A model generated the notes under the pieces. That model worked only from the letters and a program-made list of their open reading frames with translations. It made no database searches and was not told the DNA's origin. Position numbers and translations under genes: made by a program. Shown here in pieces: positions 36,368-45,360 of a DNA stretch of 64,000 nucleotides (position 1 is the first letter of the stretch; every line of letters starts with the position of its first letter). The stretch is from RGIG5952 sp045603485 (GTDB taxonomy: Bacteria > Verrucomicrobiota > Kiritimatiellia > RFP12 > JAAYLN01), in assembly GCA_045603485.1 (NCBI GenBank), contig JAZUMF010000077.1:47609-111608 (forward strand), given 5' to 3'.

Positions 36368-38785
36368 CTACCGCACTTCTCCGCCAACCACCTTCGCAAA
36401 CTCCTCGGGATAGTGCACCTTGAGATAGGCGGTCTGGTAAGCAAGCCAGGCATAGCAGACGGCATGAGATTTGTTGAAAGCGTATAACGCGAACGCCTCC
36501 CAGTCCTTCCATATCTTTGCGCAAAGCGAACGGGCTGCGGTTTCGTCGCGCCATTCGCCAATCCTGAAATCAGGATTCGCGAGACATCCCGCCACGAACT
36601 TGTCCTTCAGCTCGAGCATGACCTCCATTACTTTCTTGCCCATCGCCTTGCGAAGCTCGTCCGACTCGCCACGCGTGAAGCCGGCCAGTTTCCGCGAAAG
36701 CAGCATAACCTGTTCCTGATAGACAGTCACGCCGTATGTCTCACGCAACATCTCCTCCATGAGAGGATGGTCGTATGTAACCGGTTCCTCGCCGTTCTTG
36801 CGCCGCACGAATGTAGGCATGTAGGCTATTTGCCCCGGACGATAAAGGGCATTCATGGCCACGAGGTCATCAAGGCATTTCGGCTTGAGTGCCATAAGCC
36901 AACGTGTCATCCCGTCAGACTCGAACTGGAAAATATGCTCCGTATCGCCCTTTGCAAAGACATCTATCGTTTCAGGCTCGTCATACGGAATCTTGTCGAG
37001 ATCGACCACCCGTCCTTTCCGCTCCTTGATCAAGTCCACACAACCCTTGTGGATTGTCAAAGTCGTTAACCCAAGGATGTCAAACTTTAAGATCCCTACG
37101 GGTTCGACATAACGTCCGTCATATTGCGTGACGAGATCGGGTTCGCCAGGCGCACGGTCATTACCAAGCGACATCACAGGCAATGTCTCAGAAAGCGGCT
37201 TGTGCGAGATGACTATGCCGCAGGCGTGGAGACCAGGCTGCCCGACGCATCCTTCAAGCTTCTCGGCTATGCGAAGAATCTTCTTCTCCAATGGTGTGCC
37301 CTGTTCGTATGCATTACGCAGTTCTTTCGATTCTGACAACGACTGTTTGAATGTGACCTTGGGAACAATAGGAACATGACAAGCCAGTCGGTTGGCCTCT
37401 CGCACCGGCATTCCCAATACACGTGCCACGTCCTTTATCGCGCTCCGTGGTGCCATTTGCCCGAAAGTGACGATGTGGGCAACGTGGTCGCGCCCGTACT
37501 TGTCGCAAAGATATTTGATAACCTTCCCACGCCCAGCATCATCAAAGTCAATATCAATGTCCGGCATTGAGATTCTGTCGGGATTGAGAAAACGCTCAAA
37601 GAGGAGCCTGTGCTTAATCGGGTCAACGGAGGTTATTCCAAGTGCATACGCAACCGCCGAGCCAGCCGCTGAGCCGCGTCCCGGCCCAACCCAGACGCCC
37701 ATTCGTCGTGCCGCCTCAACATAGTCGTGGACGATGAGGAAGTAACCGGGGAACCCCATAGTCTTAATGACATGCAACTCGAAATCGATCCGCTCTACGA
37801 TTTCCGGCGGCGGGTCTCCCCAACGCTTCTTCATGCCCTCGTATGCGAGCGAGGCGAGGTAGTCCGCCTCGAACTTGATCCGCAAAACCTTGTCATATCC
37901 ACCAAGGCGATCATAGCGATTCGGTCTATCCCAAGTGTCGAACTCCTTTCTAAGCACCGCTTCGTCAAACCGCTTTGCGTAGTCATCAATCGTGCCGAAT
38001 TCCTGCGGAATCGGAAATTCAACGACTTGAGGTGCTTCGCATATCTCGTAATCTTCGATTCGCTCTGCAATCTTGACCGTATTCTCGATCCATTCTGGAT
38101 GCTTCGGGAACCGAGCGGACATCTCTTCTTCCGACATCAGAAACTCATCCCCGTTGCAATGTCTACGCCCGCCATCTGCCAATTTCCTTTGGTCGAAGAT
38201 GGCGCAATAGGTATCATACGCCTCGGCATCGTCCTTTTCGATGAACCTCACAGGATTTGCCGCGCAGACCATGACTGACGGCCAAGCCGAACAATCGAAG
38301 TCATCATTGTCCGCCATGAAAGCGAACTCGTCGCCAAACACACGCAAGCACTTATCCACGAACTCCGGCTCCGTGTCACTCGTCATGCAGACAAGACCTT
38401 CGCGCCATTTCTCGATGTCGGAGAATGCTATAAATCGGTCTTGGGCACCTTGCGGCTGTACTTCCGCCGACGAGATACGGACAAGGTTGCGGTAGCCGGT
38501 CTTGTTCTTTGCATAAAGGCGTATGACATGACGATTCTCAAGCACGGTCGCCGCGACGGATCGTCCGATTATCGGCTTGATGGGCGGGAAATCACCACCG
38601 AACTTTGTCTGCCGCGAATGACACGCCGCATGGAACTCGGCCGCTCCGAACATGAAGTTTCGGTCGGTGAGCGCAATCGCGGGAAACCCCATCTCCCGCA
38701 CCTTTCGGACGAGGCGTGGGATCTGGCAGATGGAATTTCCCATCGAATACGCTGAGCAGACATCTAACGGCACATAGTTGTTCAT
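36368..38785 (-). CDS. Minimal DnaE-type DNA polymerase III alpha core
   Basis: 805 aa from the ATG at 38785 (GAGGGAAAG just upstream, inside the end of the preceding gene). It is a C-family polymerase like DnaE: GPGRGSAAGSAVAYAL near residue 375, the catalytic aspartates MPDIDIDF near 410 and KFDILGL near 560, and fingers through NKSHAVCYAWLAYQTAYLK near 785. The N-terminal PHP domain has lost its metal ligands (PLDVCSAYS where HxHSxYS is usual, LTDRN for LTDHG). The protein stops just after the fingers, so the C-terminal helix-hairpin-helix, clamp-binding, OB and tau-binding parts (about 350 residues) are missing. It may be a specialised repair or defence polymerase, or a truncated gene. 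It is paired with a nuclease gene, one base apart. Confidence 0.88.
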   Translation of the reverse strand: MNNYVPLDVCSAYSMGNSICQIPRLVRKVREMGFPAIALTDRNFMFGAAEFHAACHSRQTKFGGDFPPIKPIIGRSVAATVLENRHVIRLYAKNKTGYRNLVRISSAEVQPQGAQDRFIAFSDIEKWREGLVCMTSDTEPEFVDKCLRVFGDEFAFMADNDDFDCSAWPSVMVCAANPVRFIEKDDAEAYDTYCAIFDQRKLADGGRRHCNGDEFLMSEEEMSARFPKHPEWIENTVKIAERIEDYEICEAPQVVEFPIPQEFGTIDDYAKRFDEAVLRKEFDTWDRPNRYDRLGGYDKVLRIKFEADYLASLAYEGMKKRWGDPPPEIVERIDFELHVIKTMGFPGYFLIVHDYVEAARRMGVWVGPGRGSAAGSAVAYALGITSVDPIKHRLLFERFLNPDRISMPDIDIDFDDAGRGKVIKYLCDKYGRDHVAHIVTFGQMAPRSAIKDVARVLGMPVREANRLACHVPIVPKVTFKQSLSESKELRNAYEQGTPLEKKILRIAEKLEGCVGQPGLHACGIVISHKPLSETLPVMSLGNDRAPGEPDLVTQYDGRYVEPVGILKFDILGLTTLTIHKGCVDLIKERKGRVVDLDKIPYDEPETIDVFAKGDTEHIFQFESDGMTRWLMALKPKCLDDLVAMNALYRPGQIAYMPTFVRRKNGEEPVTYDHPLMEEMLRETYGVTVYQEQVMLLSRKLAGFTRGESDELRKAMGKKVMEVMLELKDKFVAGCLANPDFRIGEWRDETAARSLCAKIWKDWEAFALYAFNKSHAVCYAWLAYQTAYLKVHYPEEFAKVVGGEVR

Positions 38786-38786
38786 G

Positions 38787-39659
38787 TCACTTTCCCTCCT
38801 TTTGCGTGTCGATGACGGCCTCGACCGTCGTTGCGTCGAAGTCAAAGCGGTAGATGGACTCGTCGCGCATGGTGTCGAATATCTCGCCGTGCATTCCATC
38901 GAAATGAGCCTTTACCTCGTCCATGTTGACAACGGGCGCGGATATGACGAGAAACTTCATGTTCTGCAACTTGAGCGCAGCCGCCCACCGACGCAACTCG
39001 GCCTTGAACCCCTCCATTTTCTGGATGTGTTCTGCGTCGTTCGCGTCATAGAATAACTGGTACAGAAGAACGGGTATCGTGCCGCCCTTGAGACCGGCCT
39101 TGTTGCAGGCGGACGCCGTCCGATGCAGGAACTGGTACGAGATGTCCATACAGTTCGACTTGAAATCAGCAAAGCCTTCAAGCCTTGTGCAGTCCGCATT
39201 GTGGATATAGCAAAGCCACGCCTTAAGTATGCGATGGCGGAGGAGGATATCTGCCGCGCCAACGCCCTCGTTGAGCCATTCCCTGACCGTCTTGTCTGCG
39301 AAGCGGACATACTCTGTCATCTTACCCTCCACGGCGATCTGTACGCCCGCCTCAAGAATCATGATGTCCGTCATCGAAGGACGGCCTATTCTCTCGCCGT
39401 CGGAAAGAGCGTCCGTGGGGAACTCAAAGAACTTGAGCGCACAGACGGGGTTGAAGTCGGGTAGATGCTCGCTAAGAAGCCTCCCGATCCTGCCGAGGTT
39501 CGCGGGCTGCCAGAATTCCGCGAGCGGAATCGAACTCGTCCGCCACGAATTTACGCGCGTCTTGCTGAGTTCACCCAGCACTTCTCCATAAGTTCCACGA
39601 GCAAATCCGAAGAAGTACCCGCGTTCATCATCTATCATTTCTTTTCTTTCATTTTTCAT
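38787..39659 (-). CDS. PD-(D/E)xK-type nuclease paired with the polymerase
   Basis: 290-aa soluble protein. The segment MTDIMILEAGVQIAVEGKMTEYV (about residues 97-118) has the D...E-x-K arrangement of restriction-type nucleases and resembles the core of the nuclease at 34675-35580. The C-terminal half (FLVISAPVVNMDEVKAHFDGM) looks like an alpha/beta fold. It ends one base before the DnaE-type gene, so the two are co-translated and probably act together. I cannot give a closer family name. The reading frame is intact. Confidence 0.75.
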   Translation of the reverse strand: MKNERKEMIDDERGYFFGFARGTYGEVLGELSKTRVNSWRTSSIPLAEFWQPANLGRIGRLLSEHLPDFNPVCALKFFEFPTDALSDGERIGRPSMTDIMILEAGVQIAVEGKMTEYVRFADKTVREWLNEGVGAADILLRHRILKAWLCYIHNADCTRLEGFADFKSNCMDISYQFLHRTASACNKAGLKGGTIPVLLYQLFYDANDAEHIQKMEGFKAELRRWAAALKLQNMKFLVISAPVVNMDEVKAHFDGMHGEIFDTMRDESIYRFDFDATTVEAVIDTQKEGK

Positions 39660-39777
39660 ACTCCCACATATAGCAATATCCGTGCCAACAGAAAAACGGA
39701 CTGAAAACGTATCGTCTTCAGCCCGTTCATTGTTCAGATTTTTATCAACTGTTCAAAAATTAATCTCCTGCAGAGAA

Positions 39778-40296
39778 CTATACCACCGGATCGCTGCAGA
39801 ATTTACGTCGACCACAATCGCGGCAAAAGTCGCCTCGCCAAACTGAATCGAATTGTTCGATAAGCGGTTCAATAAGAACAGGATCGTCAGTCAAAACTCC
39901 GTTCTCAAAGTTACGCTTTTTCTCCGACTTCGCACCCATTCCCGCTCCTGTAAGATTCGCCGAGCCAAAATACGCCTTCACTCCGTCAACGATGATACAC
40001 TTAAAATGAACTCGCGGGCAAAGCATCCGCTCCATCGCCGTCCAAAGCGTCGGATAGCGGTCGAAGTCGTCACGCCAGTTCGGTCCGGGATCCTTCGCAT
40101 GGATGAACCGCACCTCGACCCCGCGCTTCACGAGAGTATCAAGCACCTCTAGAAACGGCACCATATCACGCCCACCAGCACCAACATACATATCCTTAAT
40201 ATCCGAAGTTGAAATCCACAATCTCTCCTTCGCCTGCGGCACAATCCCACAGACGACGGAGGTGTAGATGTCGCGGTTGGAGAGGAAGGTGGTCAT
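39778..40296 (-). CDS. Phospholipase-D-family nuclease
   Basis: 172 aa from the ATG at 40296, which overlaps the stop of the DUF262 gene by ATGA; a start at 40326 would give 10 more residues inside that gene. It has a single HKD motif, HFKCIIVDGVKAYFGSANLTG near residues 100-118, as in Nuc/BfiI-type nucleases that dimerise to form one active site. The C-terminus is a four-cysteine cluster (CRDCGRRKFC) that may bind zinc. Coupling to the DUF262 pair suggests it is the effector of that set (inference). A truncated copy lies at 33510-33881. Confidence 0.88.
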   Translation of the reverse strand: MTTFLSNRDIYTSVVCGIVPQAKERLWISTSDIKDMYVGAGGRDMVPFLEVLDTLVKRGVEVRFIHAKDPGPNWRDDFDRYPTLWTAMERMLCPRVHFKCIIVDGVKAYFGSANLTGAGMGAKSEKKRNFENGVLTDDPVLIEPLIEQFDSVWRGDFCRDCGRRKFCSDPVV

Positions 40297-42599
40297 GATG
40301 AAGATGGCAACTGTTTCCCAGCGCATTTAATCAGGTCATTGAGTTTACCTTTAAAACTATCTTTCGTTTCGTTAGCTTCCACCTTGAAGCAATAGTATAT
40401 TTGCTCGTCACCCTGTTTAGTAGTATCTTCCTGATGTTGCTCATATGGATCGCTCTTGTTTTTCCAATCATTCTTCAACAAATAGATATCATACTCACCG
40501 TCGCCAGGTGCTCCATACCATCGAAACCAATGGTCATTATATTTAAAATTAACATCCTTCCCACTGATAAAATCTGTTCCAGCAACCTTAAAAGTTTCTT
40601 CCATGCTAATTTCTTGAGTCGTCGCTATTAAGTTCCTGCATTTCCCTAAAATAACATTCCCAGAAACATAATTCCCAAAACTCTTCCACATTCTCCCACT
40701 CGTCCCCCATAGAACTGGAACCTTTCCATAACAAGACAGCATCTTTCCCCTGCTTTTCTCCAACAAATTAGTTTGTGTTAAATCATTTATCCAAGCCTTA
40801 TCATTCAGAGGAGGAGTATCACTTTGAATATCATTTTCAGAAACTCTTCTAAAACAATCAAGTGTCTTTGTTAACATTGTCTTCTTTTTTTCATTAGTAT
40901 CTTCTAAGTCTATTACACAATTGGGCAAAGCGTCCTCAAACTTTGAAAGCATCACCTTCTGAAGGTAATAAGGAATTGATTCAGCTTTTTCCAGAATTTT
41001 TTGCAACATACCCAACCTTTGCTTAAACACATCAAAGGTTGTGTCCTCCCCATTTTGAAACAGCACATTAATCTTACCCTTAAGACACGACAATGACTCT
41101 GCCTCTTTTATAGAACTTTCAAAATCTGAATTTTTAATTATATGCTTTACTTTGTCTTTTTCCTCTTTGAGTTGTTCAAAATTATTCTCCAGTTTGTCAC
41201 CATTTTCGTCAAGATATTTGTATATATCAAGACAACCTCCTCCAAGTTGTTTGAACATTTTCATGACACCCACAAAACCATCTAACGCAGAAGATTCATT
41301 TGTGTTTTCGGCTAAATTCCACATTACTCGCTTCCAAGAATTCCACTTGCCAATTGAGTAATCTTCAAGTTCTTCACATTTTTCACAGAATAACATTGTC
41401 CCGTAAAAAAGAACTCTTGTTTTCATTGTTAATGTGGACACATCCCCTTTATCTGTTTTTTCGGGAATGAAACGAAAACCATCTCCCCATGATGAATCAA
41501 GAGTAAAATTATTCGATTTGGATAGATTTGACCACCCTTTAAAAATATTATTCAACCGAGCTAAGACATCCGCATTAAAAAATCCCTTGAAATCGCGAAA
41601 ATCTTTATACTCATACAAAAAGGACTTATCCGTATCATTTTTGTAAACAGACCATTCTTTTAATACTTCAGCTATTTTTTCGTTTGTTTCTGTCGACGAT
41701 GATTCTTCTATTTGAATACACACCGCAATACGACATAAAAACGCCATCCACTTTGCATCAAAAAAGTTTATCTCGTCTTTATTCCAAAAATGGTTTGTCC
41801 AATTGTTATCAATTAACCCGCCATACTTAATAGCATCGTCATTTTTCAACGAAGCAATCAAATCCGCCTTAAAATTTTCAAAACTAGTCAACGGCTTGCC
41901 GCGAGCATTCATCTTAATATAAAGATCATCTGACACAGGTAATTCATTTGAACTGATTTCAAGTTTAGAAAATTTAATGGGACAATCAATCCCTGTTAAT
42001 TTTTCCCAATAATCAATATATTGGCATTGCAACAATCGACATTCTAAATGATCTCCATCATAACATTTAAAAACTTCTTCAATTCCATCGGAGAAATCAT
42101 TCCCTTTTTTATTTTTTATATCAGTTCCTTCAAGCATCCGTAACATTGATTGAATGGTTGGATCCTGCTTCCATGCCGTATAAAACCATGTCTGTTTTTG
42201 AATTGTTTCTGACACTTTGGAAACATCGCTGATATCAAACTCGCACAGTTTTTCACAAAATTCTCGAGATGATGTACGTGTTTCATAAGAAAATTTCTTC
42301 AGTCTTTCTTTTGCCTCATCTAGTTTTCCTGCCTTAGACGCAACAAACCAATGCAATAGCCAAAGTGTTGTCAATCGCTGTTGCCCATCAAGCGGATAAA
42401 AGACATCTTTTTTTGTGGTTCCATAAACAAAGTCTAATTCTCCGCTATTTTTCCGATCTTCAAGTGCAGCTTTTATCTGTGTTAAGAATTTTTCACGAAT
42501 ATGTTCTTTTCCAATTCTCCCTTGTGCATAGTCTCGCTGAATAATAGGAATAACTACCTTATTTCCTTCTAACAACTGCCAAAAAGATATTTTATCCAT
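40293..42599 (-). CDS. DUF262 (GmrS-like) protein, second of a pair
   Basis: 768 aa from the ATG at 42599, overlapping the preceding gene by 8 bases. The DUF262 domain is N-terminal: VIPIIQRDYAQGR near residue 17 and the NTP-binding signature LDGQQRLTT near residue 73. Later segments (MNARGKPLTSFENFKADLI near 220) belong to the same family. No clear HNH is seen in the C-terminal half, but it ends in a region with WFRWYG...DGEYDIYLLKNDW. DUF262 proteins such as GmrS and BrxU use nucleotides to sense or cut modified phage DNA. It is co-translated with another DUF262 gene and a PLD nuclease. Confidence 0.85.
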   Translation of the reverse strand: MDKISFWQLLEGNKVVIPIIQRDYAQGRIGKEHIREKFLTQIKAALEDRKNSGELDFVYGTTKKDVFYPLDGQQRLTTLWLLHWFVASKAGKLDEAKERLKKFSYETRTSSREFCEKLCEFDISDVSKVSETIQKQTWFYTAWKQDPTIQSMLRMLEGTDIKNKKGNDFSDGIEEVFKCYDGDHLECRLLQCQYIDYWEKLTGIDCPIKFSKLEISSNELPVSDDLYIKMNARGKPLTSFENFKADLIASLKNDDAIKYGGLIDNNWTNHFWNKDEINFFDAKWMAFLCRIAVCIQIEESSSTETNEKIAEVLKEWSVYKNDTDKSFLYEYKDFRDFKGFFNADVLARLNNIFKGWSNLSKSNNFTLDSSWGDGFRFIPEKTDKGDVSTLTMKTRVLFYGTMLFCEKCEELEDYSIGKWNSWKRVMWNLAENTNESSALDGFVGVMKMFKQLGGGCLDIYKYLDENGDKLENNFEQLKEEKDKVKHIIKNSDFESSIKEAESLSCLKGKINVLFQNGEDTTFDVFKQRLGMLQKILEKAESIPYYLQKVMLSKFEDALPNCVIDLEDTNEKKKTMLTKTLDCFRRVSENDIQSDTPPLNDKAWINDLTQTNLLEKSRGKMLSCYGKVPVLWGTSGRMWKSFGNYVSGNVILGKCRNLIATTQEISMEETFKVAGTDFISGKDVNFKYNDHWFRWYGAPGDGEYDIYLLKNDWKNKSDPYEQHQEDTTKQGDEQIYYCFKVEANETKDSFKGKLNDLIKCAGKQLPSSS

Positions 42600-44565
42600 T
42601 GTTCTTCTCCGTTGAATTAGATCCTTTAATAAATTCTTCAATTGCTGCGTTTTGATTTTGAATGAATCCCGCACCACATAAAACTTCATTCATTTTTTTC
42701 AAATAATGCCCCGCATCATCCAATGTCCAAGAATTCAGCGCTGTCGGTATTTCAGTATATGCTTTCGTAAAGACATTCCTAGTGCATGGCGGAACGAAAG
42801 CAATTCCATTTTCATAAGATATCTTTAATTCATTATTTTCATTTAAACCCAACTTTGCTTTCTTCCCCTGCTCCTTAGCCAAAACACATATTCGTTTTAC
42901 AGGGAAAGGATTATTTTGATATTCTTCATTTGTTGCAGAATCAAGTAAAGCAAAATTCCAAATGTAGTTCTTTTTGCCATCTGGAATTGAGTTTTTTGAT
43001 TCAAATTCTTTCCATACACTATTGCGAAGCTCTTCAAAGCTGCCTTTCGTGCCATTTATAAACTCATCTATCTGTTTTTTCAATTCGTCTTTCAATTCGT
43101 AACTATATTTTATGCTCGCGAGAAATATCTTTTGGCTTTCAAGTTTAGTCAAATCATCGCCGGCATTAGAGGCGATATGTTCTATTTCCCATCCTTTTCC
43201 GTTAGCCTTTTTGCCTTCTTTTTTGAAAAGATGGAATGGGAATTTATAAAATGTACCCACTCCGTATTTGTCACTATTTACTAACTCCTTGTTTTGATTG
43301 ATTACTGTTTGTATATTAAAAAGCAATAACAAAGGAAGACATTCAGTCTTATTTTCTCCGGTGTCGCCATATTTTCGGGTTAAATCACTGCATTTATTTA
43401 ACTTACCCTTTATTTGGTCTATCAAATAATCTTCAAATGAATCTTTGCTACTTTTTTCCATCCATTTGCATAGCAAAGTTTGAAGTGTCAATATATCTCC
43501 ACGATCAACCAAATAACCAACATAATGATACAATTCCAAATCATTGTACCATTCCTGGAAAATCTGAAAATATTCTTTTACTTTACGCCAGATTTCATCC
43601 CTAAGTTTGGAGCCATCAATGTTTTTCTTTTGAGCCTTAAAATATTCATAAAAATACCTAAATGACTTATGTTCATCTTCACCAATACACTTCTCTTCAA
43701 TCTTTCCAAAACATTCTTTTTTTCGCATCAAGTCAAAGATAAAATCAATACGAGTTGGCTTATTCCACTCTGGCGAATGGATAAAAAGCCAAAATTCGTC
43801 ATTTTGCAAAGTGTACTCTATATTATCCCATTCTGCGGCTATTTCCTGTTGATATAGCCGTATATTTTCTGTATTTTCACTATGTGAAAAATTCGACTGA
43901 TTAAGAAATAACGCTTTAATGAGTTCAGCATCGGTTAAAGGAATTTTTCCGATATTAAGGCGAGTAAAGACCTTTATTGGATCTTCGTCGGTTGATTTAT
44001 ACCAAATGAACTTCACGTTATTTAATAATGTTTCTTTAAAAGTTTCTTTAAAACTGGGATTATCATTATTTTCTAACCCTAACCATGTTTGAATAGTTCC
44101 TTTTGCCTGACGCATATGATAAAAGTCGATATTATCGTCAAATTTATCCAATACACCATCATTACTAATCTTAGAAAGAAAATCCTTGCTACCTCCGCGG
44201 GTTTCATATTCAATATTATAATAGCCTTGTTCTTCAAGACATGCCAGCAATATTTTTATCGTTGTTAATCGCTGTTGCCCATCAATAACATCCCACGAAC
44301 CTTTTAACAATGCTTCGACTTCTATTAAATTTTGAGCTTCTTCTTTTATTCTTTTGAATGTATCATCGTCTTTTTTCTTAACAACAAGCGGTTGAAGGCA
44401 ATATATTTCATCATCCCCTGGTTTTCGCTCCATAAACTCTTTAATATCATTCAACAAGTCAATAACTTGTTGCTTAGTCCAACGATATCCCCGTTGATAT
44501 TTCGGAATATAAAAATTCATTCCAAAAATATCGCGTACTGATTTCAATTCTATTTTATCACTCAT
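42592..44565 (-). CDS. DUF262-DUF1524 (GmrSD-like) protein, first of a pair
   Basis: 657 aa from the ATG at 44565 (AAAGGA 9 bases upstream). The DUF262 domain has YIPKYQRGYRW near residue 21 and IDGQQRLTT near residue 95. The DUF1524 nuclease part has WEIEHIASNA near residue 470, the HxxP-like His of the His-Me finger. GmrSD-type enzymes cut DNA with modified (for example glucosylated hydroxymethyl) cytosine, so this is a likely anti-phage factor. AT-rich coding and many Lys/Asn codons set it apart from the neighbouring genes and suggest transfer. It overlaps the second DUF262 gene by 8 bases. Confidence 0.88.
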   Translation of the reverse strand: MSDKIELKSVRDIFGMNFYIPKYQRGYRWTKQQVIDLLNDIKEFMERKPGDDEIYCLQPLVVKKKDDDTFKRIKEEAQNLIEVEALLKGSWDVIDGQQRLTTIKILLACLEEQGYYNIEYETRGGSKDFLSKISNDGVLDKFDDNIDFYHMRQAKGTIQTWLGLENNDNPSFKETFKETLLNNVKFIWYKSTDEDPIKVFTRLNIGKIPLTDAELIKALFLNQSNFSHSENTENIRLYQQEIAAEWDNIEYTLQNDEFWLFIHSPEWNKPTRIDFIFDLMRKKECFGKIEEKCIGEDEHKSFRYFYEYFKAQKKNIDGSKLRDEIWRKVKEYFQIFQEWYNDLELYHYVGYLVDRGDILTLQTLLCKWMEKSSKDSFEDYLIDQIKGKLNKCSDLTRKYGDTGENKTECLPLLLLFNIQTVINQNKELVNSDKYGVGTFYKFPFHLFKKEGKKANGKGWEIEHIASNAGDDLTKLESQKIFLASIKYSYELKDELKKQIDEFINGTKGSFEELRNSVWKEFESKNSIPDGKKNYIWNFALLDSATNEEYQNNPFPVKRICVLAKEQGKKAKLGLNENNELKISYENGIAFVPPCTRNVFTKAYTEIPTALNSWTLDDAGHYLKKMNEVLCGAGFIQNQNAAIEEFIKGSNSTEKNNG

Positions 44566-44595
44566 TGACTTAATCCTTTCATGATTCAGCAACTT

Positions 44596-45141
44596 TCAAT
44601 AGCCTTTTTGAAAGACTATTCTCTCATACACCTGCCTATCCAGCTCCGAGAAGCAGCACAAGACAACTTCCATCTCCTCTTCTCCGCGTCTCCGCGCCTC
44701 CGCGTGAGACAAAAACTCCTTCACCTCTCGCACGGCGATTTGCGCAGACTCCTCCCTTGGATAACCGTAAATACCTGTCGAAATGCAGGGGAAAGCAATC
44801 GACTTACAGCCGTTCTCCGCCGTCAGAGCGAGAGAGTTTCGGTAGCAGGCGGCCAACTTCTCCGGCTCTCCGTGCTGCCCGTCGCGATAAACAGGACCAA
44901 CGGTATGAATAACGAACTTCGCAGGCAGCTTGAAGCCGGGTGTTATCCGCGCTTCGCCCGTCGGACACCTTACGCCCGATCGCACCTCTGGCACTTTTAA
45001 GCAGGCCTCAAAAAGCTCATAACCGGCGGCGCGATGGATCGCGCCATCTACGCCTCCCCCGCCAAGCATCACCTCATTTGCCGCATTTACAATAGCATCC
45101 TCTGCCAGTGTTGTAATATCGCCTTGGATTATCTTGATCAT
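44596..45141 (-). CDS. Macrodomain protein, O-acetyl-ADP-ribose deacetylase-like
   Basis: 181-aa macrodomain. The family signature starts at residue 3 ([33 protein letters not shown]), with [17 protein letters not shown] near 68 and [15 protein letters not shown] near 112. Such proteins bind ADP-ribose and remove ADP-ribosyl or acetyl-ADP-ribose adducts. The start has AAAGGAG upstream. It ends 30 bases before the DUF262 pair, suggesting a shared transcript. A link between ADP-ribose turnover and the DUF262 pair is inference. Fragments of relatives occur at 33330-33520. Confidence 0.93.
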   Translation of the reverse strand: MIKIIQGDITTLAEDAIVNAANEVMLGGGGVDGAIHRAAGYELFEACLKVPEVRSGVRCPTGEARITPGFKLPAKFVIHTVGPVYRDGQHGEPEKLAACYRNSLALTAENGCKSIAFPCISTGIYGYPREESAQIAVREVKEFLSHAEARRRGEEEMEVVLCCFSELDRQVYERIVFQKGY

Positions 45142-45159
45142 TTCGCAAAAGCTCCTTTT

Positions 45160-45231
45160 GGTTTTTTAGACAGGATTTACAGGATTAACAGAATTAGGGG
45201 AATGGTAGATACAATACTTGTATTTGTGCTG
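45160..45231. repeat. 72-bp direct repeat, copy 1 (GxxExxY-associated)
   Basis: Starts GGTTTTTTAGACAGGATTT and continues to TTTGTGCTG. It is repeated at 48175-48246 with few changes. Sequence of this kind usually lies downstream of GxxExxY genes, and the second copy does so here. Confidence 0.8.
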
Positions 45232-45290
45232 ACGATGTACGGCCATGGCCGACCCAATAACCTTGTAACAAAGTTCATCAATACTCGTAA

Positions 45291-45323
45291 TCTTGTAAAT
45301 CCTGTCAATCCTGTCTAAAAACC
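45291..45323. repeat. Inverted partner of the GACAGGATTTACAGG repeat
   Basis: TTGTAAATCCTGTC then AATCCTGTCTAAAAACC is a partial inverted match to the start of the repeat at 45160, so the two could form a long-looped hairpin. Confidence 0.6.
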
Positions 45324-45360
45324 TTAGTCTTCCACTGCGCTTGCGAAGAAAATGAAGTTT

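Noticed and set aside
36368..38899. Plus-strand frames within the polymerase gene, and its 38-codon upstream extension
   Set aside because: The extension lies inside the end of the nuclease gene in another frame and is basic, low-complexity sequence; the plus-strand frames are antisense.
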